Shown piece by piece: positions 35,801-43,574 of a stretch of DNA of 64,000 nt (positions within the stretch are counted from its first letter, which is position 1; the number at the start of each line of letters is the position of its first letter). The stretch spans positions 1 through 64,000 of the forward strand of contig NZ_JACMYG010000023.1 of NCBI RefSeq assembly GCF_014236655.1, given 5' to 3'. The notes under the pieces are model-generated. The model saw nothing but the letters and a program-made list of their open reading frames with translations. It was not told the DNA's origin and did not search any database. The translations under genes and the position numbers were made by a program. This DNA comes from Pseudomonas kielensis (GTDB lineage Bacteria > Pseudomonadota > Gammaproteobacteria > Pseudomonadales > Pseudomonadaceae).

Positions 35801-36347
35801 CATCCAGGTTGCGGGTGCCGAAGACGATGGTGAACAACGCCAGGATCAGCGACACGATCAGCGCCGTGTCCTGGGCGCGGGTGCCCATGGCGTCGGCGCC
35901 GGCGCCGATCAGCAGGTTGACCCCCAGGACGATACCTTTGAGCTGCAAGGCAATGTAAGGCAGCACCCCGACCAAGCAGATCAGCGCCACCACCACCGCC
36001 AGCGACTGGGATTTGCCGTAGCGGGCGGCGATGAAGTCGGCAATCGAGGTGATGTTCTCCTGCTTGCTGATCATCACCATTTTTTGCAGGACCCAAGGCG
36101 CGAACACCAGCAGCAGGATCGGCCCCAGGTAAATCGGCAGGAACGACCAGAGCTGTTCGGCGGCCTGGCCCACCGCCCCAAAGAAGGTCCAACTGGTGCA
36201 ATAGACAGCCAACGACAGGCTGTACACCCAGGCGCGCATGCGCGGCGGCAGCGGCGTGCTGCGGCGGTCGCCATAAAAGGCGATGGCGAACATGATGGCC
36301 ATATAGGCCAGGGCGACGGCGGCGATCAGCCCGCTGGACAACGACAT
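32877..36347 (-). CDS. Hybrid sensor histidine kinase with sodium/solute-symporter domain
   Basis: A 1156-residue inner-membrane protein. The first ~500 residues are an SSS-type transporter domain with about 13 helices (GLIAAVALAYMAIMFAIAFYGD to WVSVLSRTRV). A PAS domain follows (about 640-760: LLQGAIENITQGISVVDQSL, FTDITAFREAEQAL), then HisKA with the phosphorylated His near 806 (AAVSHDLMQPLNAARLF). An ATPase domain has NFLTNAFRYAK, WDRGPGIPED and GLGLGLAIADGL, and a receiver domain has the phospho-Asp near 1086 (LALVDYHLDD) and Lys in DYLAKPVKP. Start 36347 has an AGGAG site. It resembles CbrA/PA3271-type kinases. No separate response regulator is adjacent, so output may pass by phosphorelay to a distant partner. 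Confidence 0.93.
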   Translation of the reverse strand: MSLSSGLIAAVALAYMAIMFAIAFYGDRRSTPLPPRMRAWVYSLSLAVYCTSWTFFGAVGQAAEQLWSFLPIYLGPILLLVFAPWVLQKMVMISKQENITSIADFIAARYGKSQSLAVVVALICLVGVLPYIALQLKGIVLGVNLLIGAGADAMGTRAQDTALIVSLILALFTIVFGTRNLDATEHHRGMVLAIAFESLVKLFAFLAVGAFVTYGLYDGFDDLFDQAMLAPRLEQYWKETINWPSMVVQTGVAMMAIICLPRQFHVTVVENIEPQDLRLAKWVFPAYLALAALFVVPIALAGQMLLPSSVLPDSFVISLPLAQAHPALALLAFIGGASAATGMVIVASVALSTMVSNDMLLPWLLRRKNAERPFEVFRHWMLSVRRVSIVVILLLAYVAYRLLGSTASLATIGQIAFAAVTQLAPAMLGALYWKQANRRGVFAGLAAGTFLWFYTLILPIAAHSMGWSLSSFPGLGWLHSNPLNLPITPLTQGVVLSLAGNFTLFAWVSVLSRTRVSEHWQAGRFIGQEISARPNARSLLAVQIDDLLQLAARFVGEERARQSFIRFAYRQGKGFNPNQNADGEWIAHTERLLAGVLGASSTRAVVKAAIEGREMQLEDVVRIADEASEVLQFNRALLQGAIENITQGISVVDQSLKLVAWNRRYLELFNYPDGLISVGRPIADIIRHNAERGLCGPGEAQVHVARRLHWMRQGRAHTSERLFPNGRVIELIGNPMPGGGFVMSFTDITAFREAEQALTEANEGLERRVTERTHELSQLNVALTEAKGTAESANQSKTRFLAAVSHDLMQPLNAARLFSAALSHRDEDLSPETQQLVQHLDSSLRSAEDLISDLLDISRLENGKINPDRQPFVLNELFDTLGAEFKALAREQGLKFRLRGSRLRVDSDSKLLRRVLQNFLTNAFRYAKGPVLLGVRRKGDQLCLEVWDRGPGIPEDKRQVIFEEFKRLDSHQTRAEKGLGLGLAIADGLCRVLGHQLQVRSWPGKGSVFSVSVPLARAQASAPGKVAELNGRLPTGAQVLCVDNEDSILIGMNSLLTRWGCQVFTARNREECATLLDQGMRPQLALVDYHLDDGETGTQLMAWLRTRLGEPVPGVVISADGRPEMVAQVHAAGLDYLAKPVKPAALRALLSRHLPL

Positions 36348-36545
36348 GGAAACTCCTGGCAAAAGACGCCCGGGATTGCAGCCCGGTCGGACAGTCTCGC
36401 ACGATGTTCAGGCGGCGTCAGTGTCGACCAAGGTCTCAGCGTGGCGGGGTGTCGCAGGGCGATCGTGTGCCAGCCGAGCCTGAGCATCGCATTTGCGTTA
36501 GCCTTGGTCATCCATCAGTACCGTGCCCAAGGATTACTCCCACCC

Positions 36546-36857
36546 ATGAAGATCATCCGCAGCAAAGCGTTTACCGGCGAACGTGCCTGGGCGGCGCTGG
36601 AGATTGCCAACATGAATGGCATCACCACCCGCCTGCACTGGACGGACCAGCCATACAAATGGCACGTCAACGATGGCCAGGAAGTGTTTGTGGTGCTCGA
36701 TGGACAGGTGCAGATGCGCTACCGCGAGAACGGTGTCGAGCAGGCCGTTTTGCTGGAGGTCGGGGATATTTTCTACGCGGCGGTGGGCACCGAGCACGTG
36801 GCGCACCCACAAGGGCCGGCGCGGGTGTTGGTGGTCGAATCCGAGGGCAGTGTGTAA
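36546..36857 (+). CDS. Cupin-domain protein
   Basis: A 103-residue single-domain cupin. The two motifs are KWHVNDGQEVFVVLDGQVQM (His and Glu ligands) and GDIFYAAVGTEHVAHPQGPARVLVV (second His group), folding as a small beta barrel that probably binds a metal. Function and substrate are unknown. It is transcribed away from the kinase gene with a 198-base divergent gap between them. Confidence 0.85.
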   Translation: MKIIRSKAFTGERAWAALEIANMNGITTRLHWTDQPYKWHVNDGQEVFVVLDGQVQMRYRENGVEQAVLLEVGDIFYAAVGTEHVAHPQGPARVLVVESEGSV

Positions 36858-36962
36858 GCGCATATCTGCAAAATAGATAACAGTTAGAGATATTACCCGT
36901 TATATAGATATTCGATCCGGTTCTATCATGGGCTCTACCTCATCAGGGGACAGGAGCTCAGT

Positions 36963-38114
36963 ATGCAATGCGCCACTCGCCACAAAATTCTCAACCGACC
37001 CTTGAGCCAGTTGCAGCATCCGCGCGAAGTGATTCGCCAGTTCACACCTAACTGGTTCGCCGCCACCATGGGCACCGGGGTGCTGGCATTGGCCCTGGCC
37101 CAGTTGCCGCTCGCGATCCCCGGACTGCGGGTGTTCGCCGAGGGCCTGTGGCTGTTCAACATAGGTCTGTTTGTGTTGTTCAGCGTGTTGTATGCCGCGC
37201 GCTGGGTGTTGTTCTTTGATGAGGCGCGGCGGATTTTCGCCCACTCCACGGTGTCGATGTTTTTCGGCACCATTCCCATGGGCCTGGCCACCATCATTAA
37301 TGGTTTCCTGGTGTTTGGTGTGCCGCGCTGGGGCCAGGAGGTGGTCCAGGTGGCCGAGGTGCTGTGGTGGATTGACGTAGCCATGTCGCTGGCCTGCGGC
37401 GTGCTGATTCCCTACATGATGTTCACCCGTCAGGAGCACAGCATCGACCAGATGACGGCCGTGTGGTTGTTGCCGGTGGTGGCGGCGGAAGTCGCGGCAG
37501 CCAGCGGTGGCCTGCTGGCCCCGCACCTGGCGGACGCCCATGGGCAACTGGTGATGCTGTGCACCAGCTACGTGCTGTGGGCCTTTTCGCTGCCGGTGGC
37601 GTTCAGCATCCTGACCATCCTGTTGTTGCGCATGGCCTTGCACAAATTGCCCCACGAGAACATGGCGGCGTCGAGCTGGCTGGCGTTGGGGCCGATCGGC
37701 ACCGGGGCGCTGGGCATGTTGCTGCTGGGCGGTGACGGGCCGGCGATCTTCGCGGCCAATGGCATGCCGGGAGTGGGAGAGGTGGCAGCGGGGTTGGGGC
37801 TGATCGGCGGCATCACCCTGTGGGGGTTTGGCCTGTGGTGGATGCTGATGGCCGTGCTGATTACCCTGCGCTACCTGCGCGACGGCATTCCCTTCAACCT
37901 TGGATGGTGGGGCTTTACCTTCCCGCTGGGGGTCTATTCGCTGGCCACCCTGAAACTGGCGAGCACCTTGAATCTGCTCTTCTTCAGCGTGTTCGGCTCG
38001 GTGCTGGTGATGCTGCTGGCGAGCCTGTGGCTGATCGTCGCCAAGCGTACGGTGCAAGGTGCCTGGCGCGGTGAGTTGTTTGTCTCGCCGTGCATCGCCG
38101 GATTGAAAAAATAG
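36963..38114 (+). CDS. TDT-family (TehA/SLAC1-like) transporter
   Basis: A 383-residue membrane protein with ten predicted helices of the tellurite-resistance/dicarboxylate transporter family. The conserved first helix is FTPNWFAATMGTGVLALALAQLP, preceded by the cytoplasmic HPREVIRQ, and the late motif is GWWGFTFPLGVYSLATLKL. Members carry C4-dicarboxylates, sulfite or anions, and the substrate here cannot be assigned. The upstream 105 bases are AT-rich with three TAGATA/AGATAT-like repeats (36874-36912), possibly an operator. Confidence 0.87.
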   Translation: MQCATRHKILNRPLSQLQHPREVIRQFTPNWFAATMGTGVLALALAQLPLAIPGLRVFAEGLWLFNIGLFVLFSVLYAARWVLFFDEARRIFAHSTVSMFFGTIPMGLATIINGFLVFGVPRWGQEVVQVAEVLWWIDVAMSLACGVLIPYMMFTRQEHSIDQMTAVWLLPVVAAEVAAASGGLLAPHLADAHGQLVMLCTSYVLWAFSLPVAFSILTILLLRMALHKLPHENMAASSWLALGPIGTGALGMLLLGGDGPAIFAANGMPGVGEVAAGLGLIGGITLWGFGLWWMLMAVLITLRYLRDGIPFNLGWWGFTFPLGVYSLATLKLASTLNLLFFSVFGSVLVMLLASLWLIVAKRTVQGAWRGELFVSPCIAGLKK

Positions 38115-38186
38115 TCCTAAGGTTGTGGCCTGGATCGCTCAGCGACATTCCAATAAGAGCATCCAAGCCATTCAGGGACATGGAAG

Positions 38187-40061
38187 ATGAGTCAACCTTC
38201 GCAGTTCACCTTGCTTCGCAAGCGGCGTTTCCTGCCGTTTTTTCTTACGCAATCGCTCGGGGCGTTCAACGACAACATCTTCAAGCAGTCGTTGATCCTC
38301 GCCATTCTGTACAAGCTGGCCATTGAGGGCGACCGCTCGATCTGGGTCAACCTGTGCGCGCTACTGTTTATCCTGCCGTTCTTTCTGTTTTCGGCGCTGG
38401 CCGGGCAGTTCGGGGAAAAGTTCGCCAAGGACGCGTTGATCCGTCTGATCAAGCTGGGAGAAATCGCCATTATGGCGGTGGGCGCGGTCGGCTTCATGTT
38501 CGATCACCTGTGGCTGATGCTGCTGGCGTTGTTTGCCATGGGCACCCACTCGGCGCTGTTCGGTCCGGTGAAGTATTCGATATTGCCCCAGGCGCTGCGG
38601 GAAGAAGAATTGGTCGGCGGCAATGGCCTGGTGGAAATGGGCACCTTTCTGGCAATACTCGCCGGGACCATCGGTGCCGGGATCATGATGTCCTCCAGTC
38701 ACTACGCCCCCATCGTTTCCACGGCGATCATCGCCATCGCGGTGCTCGGTTACCTGGCCAGTCGTGGTATCCCCCGTGCGGCGGCCTCCACGCCTGAGCT
38801 GCGGCTGAACTGGAATATCTTCAGTGAGTCCTGGGCCACCTTGCGCCTGGGCCTGGGGCAGACGCCAGCGGTGTCGCGCTCGATTGTCGGCAACTCATGG
38901 TTCTGGTTCGTCGGGGCGATTTACCTGACGCAGATCCCGGCGTACGCCAAGGAGTGGATGCACGGCGACGAAACCGTGGTGACCCTGATCCTGACGGTGT
39001 TTTCGGTGGGGATTGCCCTGGGCTCGATGCTCTGCGAGAAACTCTCCGGGCGCAAAGTCGAGATTGGCCTGGTGCCCTTTGGCTCCTTTGGCCTGACGGT
39101 GTTTGGCCTGTTGCTGTGGTGGCACTCCGGCGGTATTCCGGACAGCGTCCAGGGCCATGGCTGGCTCGACGTGCTCGGCTTTGCCCATACCTGGCTGGTG
39201 CTCCTGGATATTCTCGGGCTGGGGGTGTTTGGTGGTTTCTACATCGTGCCGCTGTATGCATTGATCCAGTCGCGCACGGCCGAACACGAGCGGGCGCGGG
39301 TGATTGCCGCCAACAACATTCTCAACGCGCTGTTCATGGTGGTCTCGGCGATCGTTTCGATTGTCCTGCTGAGCCTGGCCAAGCTGACGATTCCCCAGTT
39401 GTTCCTGGTGGTGTCGCTGCTCAATATCGGCGTGAACACCTACATCTTCCGGATCGTCCCCGAGTTCAGCATGCGCTTCATGATCTGGCTGCTCAGCCAC
39501 TCCATGTACCGCGTGCAGCACCGTAACCTCGAGTTGATCCCAGACGAGGGCGCGGCGTTGCTGGTGTGCAACCACGTGTCCTTCGTTGATGCACTGTTGA
39601 TTGGCGGCGCGGTGCGTCGGCCGATTCGCTTCGTGATGTACTACAAGATCTACAACCTGCCAGTCCTGAACTTCATCTTCCGCACCGCGGGGACGATTCC
39701 CATCGCCGGGCGCCACGAAGACATTCAGATCTACGAAAAGGCCTTCAGCCGCATCGCCCAGTACCTGAAGGATGGCGAGCTGGTGTGCATCTTCCCGGAA
39801 GGCAAACTGACCGCTGACGGCGAGATCGATGAGTTCAAGGGCGGGCTGACGCGGATTCTCGAGCAGACCCCGGTGCCGGTGATTCCATTGGCCCTGCAAG
39901 GGTTGTGGGGCAGCTTTTTCAGCCGCGACCCGAACAAGGGTTTCTTCCATCGGCTCTGGTCGCGGGTGACCCTGGTGGCAGGCCCGCCGGTGGCCGTGGA
40001 GGCGGCCGCGCCGGCGCAGTTGCAGGCGCGGGTGAGCGAGTTGCGGGGGACGGTGCGTTAG
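38187..40061 (+). CDS. LplT-like MFS / PlsC acyltransferase fusion protein
   Basis: A 624-residue two-part protein for lysophospholipid recycling. Residues 1-420 form a 12-helix MFS flippase like E. coli LplT (FLPFFLTQSLGAFNDNIFKQSLIL). Residues about 440-624 are a PlsC-type acyltransferase with the catalytic motif NHVSFVDALL near 462 and FPEGKLTADGEIDEFKGGLTRI. E. coli splits the roles between LplT and the acyltransferase part of Aas; here the acyl-ACP synthetase part is missing. The protein should import lysophosphatidylethanolamine and re-acylate it at the inner membrane. Confidence 0.92.
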   Translation: MSQPSQFTLLRKRRFLPFFLTQSLGAFNDNIFKQSLILAILYKLAIEGDRSIWVNLCALLFILPFFLFSALAGQFGEKFAKDALIRLIKLGEIAIMAVGAVGFMFDHLWLMLLALFAMGTHSALFGPVKYSILPQALREEELVGGNGLVEMGTFLAILAGTIGAGIMMSSSHYAPIVSTAIIAIAVLGYLASRGIPRAAASTPELRLNWNIFSESWATLRLGLGQTPAVSRSIVGNSWFWFVGAIYLTQIPAYAKEWMHGDETVVTLILTVFSVGIALGSMLCEKLSGRKVEIGLVPFGSFGLTVFGLLLWWHSGGIPDSVQGHGWLDVLGFAHTWLVLLDILGLGVFGGFYIVPLYALIQSRTAEHERARVIAANNILNALFMVVSAIVSIVLLSLAKLTIPQLFLVVSLLNIGVNTYIFRIVPEFSMRFMIWLLSHSMYRVQHRNLELIPDEGAALLVCNHVSFVDALLIGGAVRRPIRFVMYYKIYNLPVLNFIFRTAGTIPIAGRHEDIQIYEKAFSRIAQYLKDGELVCIFPEGKLTADGEIDEFKGGLTRILEQTPVPVIPLALQGLWGSFFSRDPNKGFFHRLWSRVTLVAGPPVAVEAAAPAQLQARVSELRGTVR

Positions 40062-40070
40062 ACGTGCGCC

Positions 40071-40109
40071 GATAAAAAAAACGCCCGCGTTATGCGGGCG
40101 TTTTTTATC
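40071..40109. terminator. Bidirectional terminator
   Basis: GATAAAAAAAACGCCCGC and GCGGGCGTTTTTTATC pair almost perfectly between the convergent lplT-like and sugE genes, with A- and T-runs on both sides. Confidence 0.93.
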
Positions 40110-40116
40110 CAGCGGA

Positions 40117-40434
40117 TCAGGCCGCGCTGATCTTCAGCCCGACCAGCCCGGCGATGATCAGCGCAACGCTGGCCAGGCGGAACAGCGCCATGGATTCACC
40201 AAACAGGATGATCCCGGCGATGACCGTGCCCACTGCGCCTACGCCCGTCCAGATCGCGTAGGCAGTGCCCAGTGGCAATTCCTTCATCGCCAGCCCCAGC
40301 AAGCCGAGGCTGATGACCATGGCGGCGATGGTCAGGGCGGTGGGCAGAGGGCGGCTGAAGCCGTCGGTGTACTTCAGGCCAACGGCCCAGCCGACTTCAA
40401 ACAGACCGGCGAAAAACAGAATGATCCAGGACAT
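40117..40434 (-). CDS. sugE: Guanidinium exporter SugE/Gdx (SMR family)
   Basis: A 105-residue, four-helix small multidrug resistance protein that works as a dual-topology dimer in the inner membrane. The active-site Glu is in [21 protein letters not shown], and [29 protein letters not shown] is the SugE/Gdx pattern. The guanidine-II riboswitch just upstream supports guanidinium/H+ antiport as its real role. ATG 40434 is chosen because GGAGG lies 5 bases before it. Confidence 0.95.
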   Translation of the reverse strand: MSWIILFFAGLFEVGWAVGLKYTDGFSRPLPTALTIAAMVISLGLLGLAMKELPLGTAYAIWTGVGAVGTVIAGIILFGESMALFRLASVALIIAGLVGLKISAA

Positions 40435-40454
40435 GCAAACCTCCATCGATTGAC

Positions 40455-40505
40455 GGGGTCGTCCCCAGATTAATGACTCGATCGAGCCGCGAGGTCGTCC
40501 TCGCG
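40455..40505 (-). promoter_or_regulatory. Guanidine-II (mini-ykkC) riboswitch upstream of sugE
   Basis: On the minus strand two hairpins each present an ACGA loop. The first, CGCGAGG-ACGA-CCTCGCG, is at 40505-40488. A 21-base linker follows, then GGGG-ACGA-CCCC at 40466-40455. The Shine-Dalgarno GGAGG lies 10 bases further on. Two stems with ACGR loops ahead of an SMR gene define this class. Guanidine binding is known to free the ribosome site. Confidence 0.93.
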
Positions 40506-40552
40506 TTGCGCAGTATAGTGCCCATCATTAAACCGGGGATCAAGTGCCCGCG

Positions 40553-41518
40553 TCAGTCAGCCGCTTGTTGTGCCGCAAGCTCCCGGTCCTGTTTCTCACT
40601 CATGCGCCGGAAATAGGTCGAGAGCAGGGCGCCGGAAATGTTGTGCCAGACGCTGAACAGGGCGCTGGGTACCGCTGCCAGCGGCGAGAAGTGGGCGCTG
40701 GCCAGGGCGGCACCGAGGCCGGAGTTCTGCATGCCGACTTCCAGTGCCAGGGTTTTACGTTGCGCCAGTGGCAATTTGAACAGGTGGCCGGTGAGGTAGC
40801 CCAGCAGGTAGCCGAAGCTGTTATGCAACATCACTACCGCCATGATCAGCAGGCCGGATTCGGCAATTTTCGCCTGGCTGGCGGCGACCACTGCGGCCAC
40901 GATGATGACGATGCTTACCACCGAAATCAGTGGCAAGACCTCGACCGCATAACGCGCCCTTGCGCCGAGCACGCGCTGTGCGATCACGCCGAGCACGATA
41001 GGCAGCAGGACGATTTGCAGGATCGACCAGAACAAGTCCATGAACGAGACGGGCAGCCAGGCCGAAGCCAGCAACCAGATCAGCGTCGGGGTGAGCAGTG
41101 GGGCCAGCAGCGTGGTGATGGCGGAGATGGCTACCGCGAGTGCGAGGTCGCCCCGGGCCAGCCAGGTCATGACATTGGAGGAGGTACCGCTTGGGCAGCA
41201 ACCCACCAGGATCACCCCGACGGCGATTTCCGGTGGCAGGCTGAACACCTGGCACAGCAACCAGGCCATGCCCGGCATGATCACGAACTGTGCGACCACA
41301 CCCAACGCCACGCGCCACGGATGACGGGCGACTTCGGCGAAGTCTTCGAGCTTGAGGGTCAGGCCCATGCCGAACATCACCAGGCCCAGCAGTGGCACGA
41401 TGGCGCTTTTCAGGTCGATGAACCACGTCGGTTGCAGGAATGCCACGACTGCAAAAATCAGTACCCAGTAAGCAAAGGTGTTGCCGACAAAACGACTCAA
41501 TGCTGCCAATGCGCGCAT
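40553..41518 (-). CDS. Bile acid:sodium symporter (BASS) family transporter
   Basis: A 321-residue membrane protein with nine or ten helices. Family motifs include LLGLVMFGMGLTLKLEDF and the sodium-site regions VGCCPSGTSSNVMTWLARGD and LEVGMQNSGLGAALA. The start at 41518 (MRALAALSRFVGNTFAYW) has an AAGGAG site; the longer frame reaches into a REP repeat. Bacterial members carry organic anions such as pantoate or keto acids, and the substrate here is unknown. Confidence 0.9.
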   Translation of the reverse strand: MRALAALSRFVGNTFAYWVLIFAVVAFLQPTWFIDLKSAIVPLLGLVMFGMGLTLKLEDFAEVARHPWRVALGVVAQFVIMPGMAWLLCQVFSLPPEIAVGVILVGCCPSGTSSNVMTWLARGDLALAVAISAITTLLAPLLTPTLIWLLASAWLPVSFMDLFWSILQIVLLPIVLGVIAQRVLGARARYAVEVLPLISVVSIVIIVAAVVAASQAKIAESGLLIMAVVMLHNSFGYLLGYLTGHLFKLPLAQRKTLALEVGMQNSGLGAALASAHFSPLAAVPSALFSVWHNISGALLSTYFRRMSEKQDRELAAQQAAD

Positions 41519-41555
41519 GACCTGCTCCTTATTATTAGTTACACCATAAAACACT

Positions 41556-41638
41556 TGTAGGAGCGAGCTGGCTCGCGATGGTGTATCAGGCGTCACTCAT
41601 TTGCCTGGCACACCATCGCGAGCAAGTTCGCTCCTACA
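41556..41638. repeat. REP-type inverted repeat
   Basis: Arms of 29 bases at 41556-41584 and 41610-41638 pair with two mismatches and contain GCTCGCGATGGTGT. This is a typical Pseudomonas REP pair between the BASS gene and rdgC. Confidence 0.85.
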
Positions 41639-41655
41639 GGAGAGATCGCCAGGCT

Positions 41656-42576
41656 TTAGATGCCTTGCGGAGTCTCTTCGCCGCCCAGCGCTTCTACCAG
41701 TGCCGGGATGAATTCGCCGAAGGTCAGCATCATCAGGGTGAAGCTGGCATCCAGTTGACCCAGGGCTTCGTCGCCGCCGTCCTGTTCCGCCTGGTCTTGC
41801 AGCAGGTCTTCGAACTTCAGGCGCTTGACCACCATCTTGTCGTCGAGGACAAACGACAGTTTGTCTTGCCAGGCCAGGGACAGTTGGGTCACCACTTTAC
41901 CGGTGCTCAGGTGCAGCTGGATTTCTTCGCTGGTCAGGTCCTGACGTTTGCAGCGCACGATGCCGCCGTCTTCGTGGGTGTCGCGCAGTTCACACTCGTC
42001 CAGCACAAAGAAGTCGTCCGCGGCTTTCTGGGTGGTGACCCATTCGGTCATGGTTGCGGTCGGCGACATTTTCACCGTCAGCGGACGCACCGGCAGGGTG
42101 CCGATCACTTCGCGCAGGGTGGACAGCAGGTCTTCGGCACGTTTCGGGCTGGCCGAGTTGACGAGGATCAGGCCCTGCTTCGGCGCGATGGCGGCGAAGG
42201 TCGACGAGCGGCGGATAAAGGCACGCGGCAGGAACGCCTGGATGATTTCATCCTTGAGCTGATCGCGTTCCTTCTTATAGACCTTGCGCATTTGCTCGGC
42301 TTCGATCTCTTCGACTTTTTCCTTGAGTGCGTCACGCACGACGCTGCCTGGCAGGATGCGTTCTTCCTTGCGTGCGCTGATCAGCAGGAAATCACCGCTG
42401 ACATGCACCAATGGGGCATCTTCGCCTTTGCCGAACGGCGCGACGAAACCGTAGGTGGTCAACTCCTGGCTTGCACATGGACGCGCCAGCTTGGTGGCCA
42501 GTGCAGTTTCCAACGCCTCGGCATCAACAGGCAGATCTTGGGTCAGGCGATAGATAAGCAGGTTTTTGAACCACAT
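41656..42576 (-). CDS. rdgC: Recombination-associated protein RdgC
   Basis: A 306-residue DNA-binding protein that forms a ring-shaped dimer on double-stranded DNA and restrains RecA. The N-terminus [23 protein letters not shown] is the family signature, and [26 protein letters not shown] and [18 protein letters not shown] follow. Start ATG 42576 is chosen; the frame extends 8 codons further up without support. Intact. Confidence 0.95.
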   Translation of the reverse strand: MWFKNLLIYRLTQDLPVDAEALETALATKLARPCASQELTTYGFVAPFGKGEDAPLVHVSGDFLLISARKEERILPGSVVRDALKEKVEEIEAEQMRKVYKKERDQLKDEIIQAFLPRAFIRRSSTFAAIAPKQGLILVNSASPKRAEDLLSTLREVIGTLPVRPLTVKMSPTATMTEWVTTQKAADDFFVLDECELRDTHEDGGIVRCKRQDLTSEEIQLHLSTGKVVTQLSLAWQDKLSFVLDDKMVVKRLKFEDLLQDQAEQDGGDEALGQLDASFTLMMLTFGEFIPALVEALGGEETPQGI

Positions 42577-42735
42577 GGGGTGAGTCTCTCCTTTATACAA
42601 AGGGGGGCATTATTCTCCGCGCAGCTCAATAGGCCAACCCTTCGCTAAGCCTTTGGAAGGCCTGAAAAAATTATTTAAAAAAGTGCTTGCCAGAGGTGGG
42701 GTCGCTCCGTAGAATGCGCGCCACACCGAAGCGAA

Positions 42736-42811
42736 GGGTGATTAGCTCAGCTGGGAGAGCGTCTGCCTTACAAGCAGAATGTCGGCGGTTCGATCCCGTC
42801 ATCACCCACCA
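42736..42811 (+). tRNA. tRNA-Val (anticodon TAC), first copy
   Basis: A 76-nucleotide cloverleaf: acceptor GGGTGAT/ATCACCC, D-arm GCTCAGCTGGGAGAGC, anticodon loop CTTACAA, T-arm GGCGGTTCGATCCCGTC and encoded ACCA end. UAC reads valine codons. Confidence 0.97.
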
Positions 42812-42830
42812 TTCGTTTCAAGTGTTACGC

Positions 42831-42907
42831 GCAGCGGTAGTTCAGTCGGTTAGAATACCGGCCTGTCACGCCGGGGGTCGCGGGTTCGAGTCCCGTCCGC
42901 TGCGCCA
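42831..42907 (+). tRNA. tRNA-Asp (anticodon GTC), first copy
   Basis: A 77-nucleotide cloverleaf: acceptor GCAGCGG/CCGCTGC, anticodon loop CTGTCAC, T-arm CGGGTTCGAGTCCCG and encoded GCCA end. It starts 19 bases after the tRNA-Val. Confidence 0.97.
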
Positions 42908-42952
42908 TATTCGGTAACCTGGAACGCTGAACGCCAGGTCACCACGGAAAAG

Positions 42953-42973
42953 CCCGCCTAGGCGGGTTTTTTT
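42953..42973 (+). terminator. Terminator after the first tRNA pair
   Basis: A perfect palindrome CCCGCCTAGGCGGG followed by seven T. It is preceded by a second weaker hairpin (GGTAACCTGG/CCAGGTCACC, about 42913-42943). Confidence 0.85.
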
Positions 42974-43094
42974 CTGTCCGAAGTTCCTGCAGGAAGCATG
43001 TTTCACCGGTTTTTAGATTTATTTGAAAAATACTTCAATTAAATCAACACTTTATAAAAACCTGTGGCATAATGTGTCCCGCAACGAAGGTAAA

Positions 43095-43170
43095 GGGTGA
43101 TTAGCTCAGCTGGGAGAGCGTCTGCCTTACAAGCAGAATGTCGGCGGTTCGATCCCGTCATCACCCACCA
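43095..43170 (+). tRNA. tRNA-Val (anticodon TAC), second copy
   Basis: Identical in sequence over all 76 nucleotides to the copy at 42736. It lies 359 bases downstream, preceded by an AT-rich promoter-like region (43015-43075). Confidence 0.97.
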
Positions 43171-43189
43171 TTTACTTTCAACGCTTAGC

Positions 43190-43266
43190 GCAGCGGTAGT
43201 TCAGTCGGTTAGAATACCGGCCTGTCACGCCGGGGGTCGCGGGTTCGAGTCCCGTCCGCTGCGCCA
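43190..43266 (+). tRNA. tRNA-Asp (anticodon GTC), second copy
   Basis: Identical over all 77 nucleotides to the copy at 42831, with the same 19-base spacing from its tRNA-Val. Confidence 0.97.
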
Positions 43267-43574
43267 TATTCGGTAACCTGGACCACTGAACGCCAGGTCA
43301 CCACAGAAAGCCCGCCCAGTGCGGGCTTTTTGCTGTCTGGGGTTTAGCAAACTTGCGTTCGCGCCCTCGGAACACCTTGGCCTTGCGGGCCAAACCCCAT
43401 TCGCCGCCGTCCATTCGGACTGCGCCTGATACATGTCAACGGCCACCCCGGCCAATTCCTATAGAAAGTACTTGGGCGCTGCACATCGCGGTTGCCGTTT
43501 GCTGAACCTATAAAAAAGCAGTGGCACCTGGCCAACGGGAAAACCCGACGCCGATGCCATAAGGGGTGTTTTCA
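43267..43574. other. tRNA trailer with terminator, then gene-free upstream region of the cytochrome gene
   Basis: A hairpin AGCCCGC/GCGGGCT with a T-run at 43309-43332 ends the second tRNA unit. The rest to 43574 shows no gene. It should contain the promoter of the cytochrome c gene, whose ribosome-binding site is AAGGGGTG at 43561-43568. Confidence 0.6.

Noticed and set aside
34791-36857. 688-codon plus-strand open frame opposite the hybrid kinase
   Set aside because: Low-complexity Gly/Gln/His/Arg-rich translation typical of an antisense frame; it runs opposite the clear kinase and on through the cupin gene.
43225-43455. 76-codon minus-strand ORF ending in SGRDSNPRPPA
   Set aside because: It reads antisense through the second tRNA-Asp; this ending is a well-known false ORF produced by tRNA genes, and there is no ribosome-binding site.
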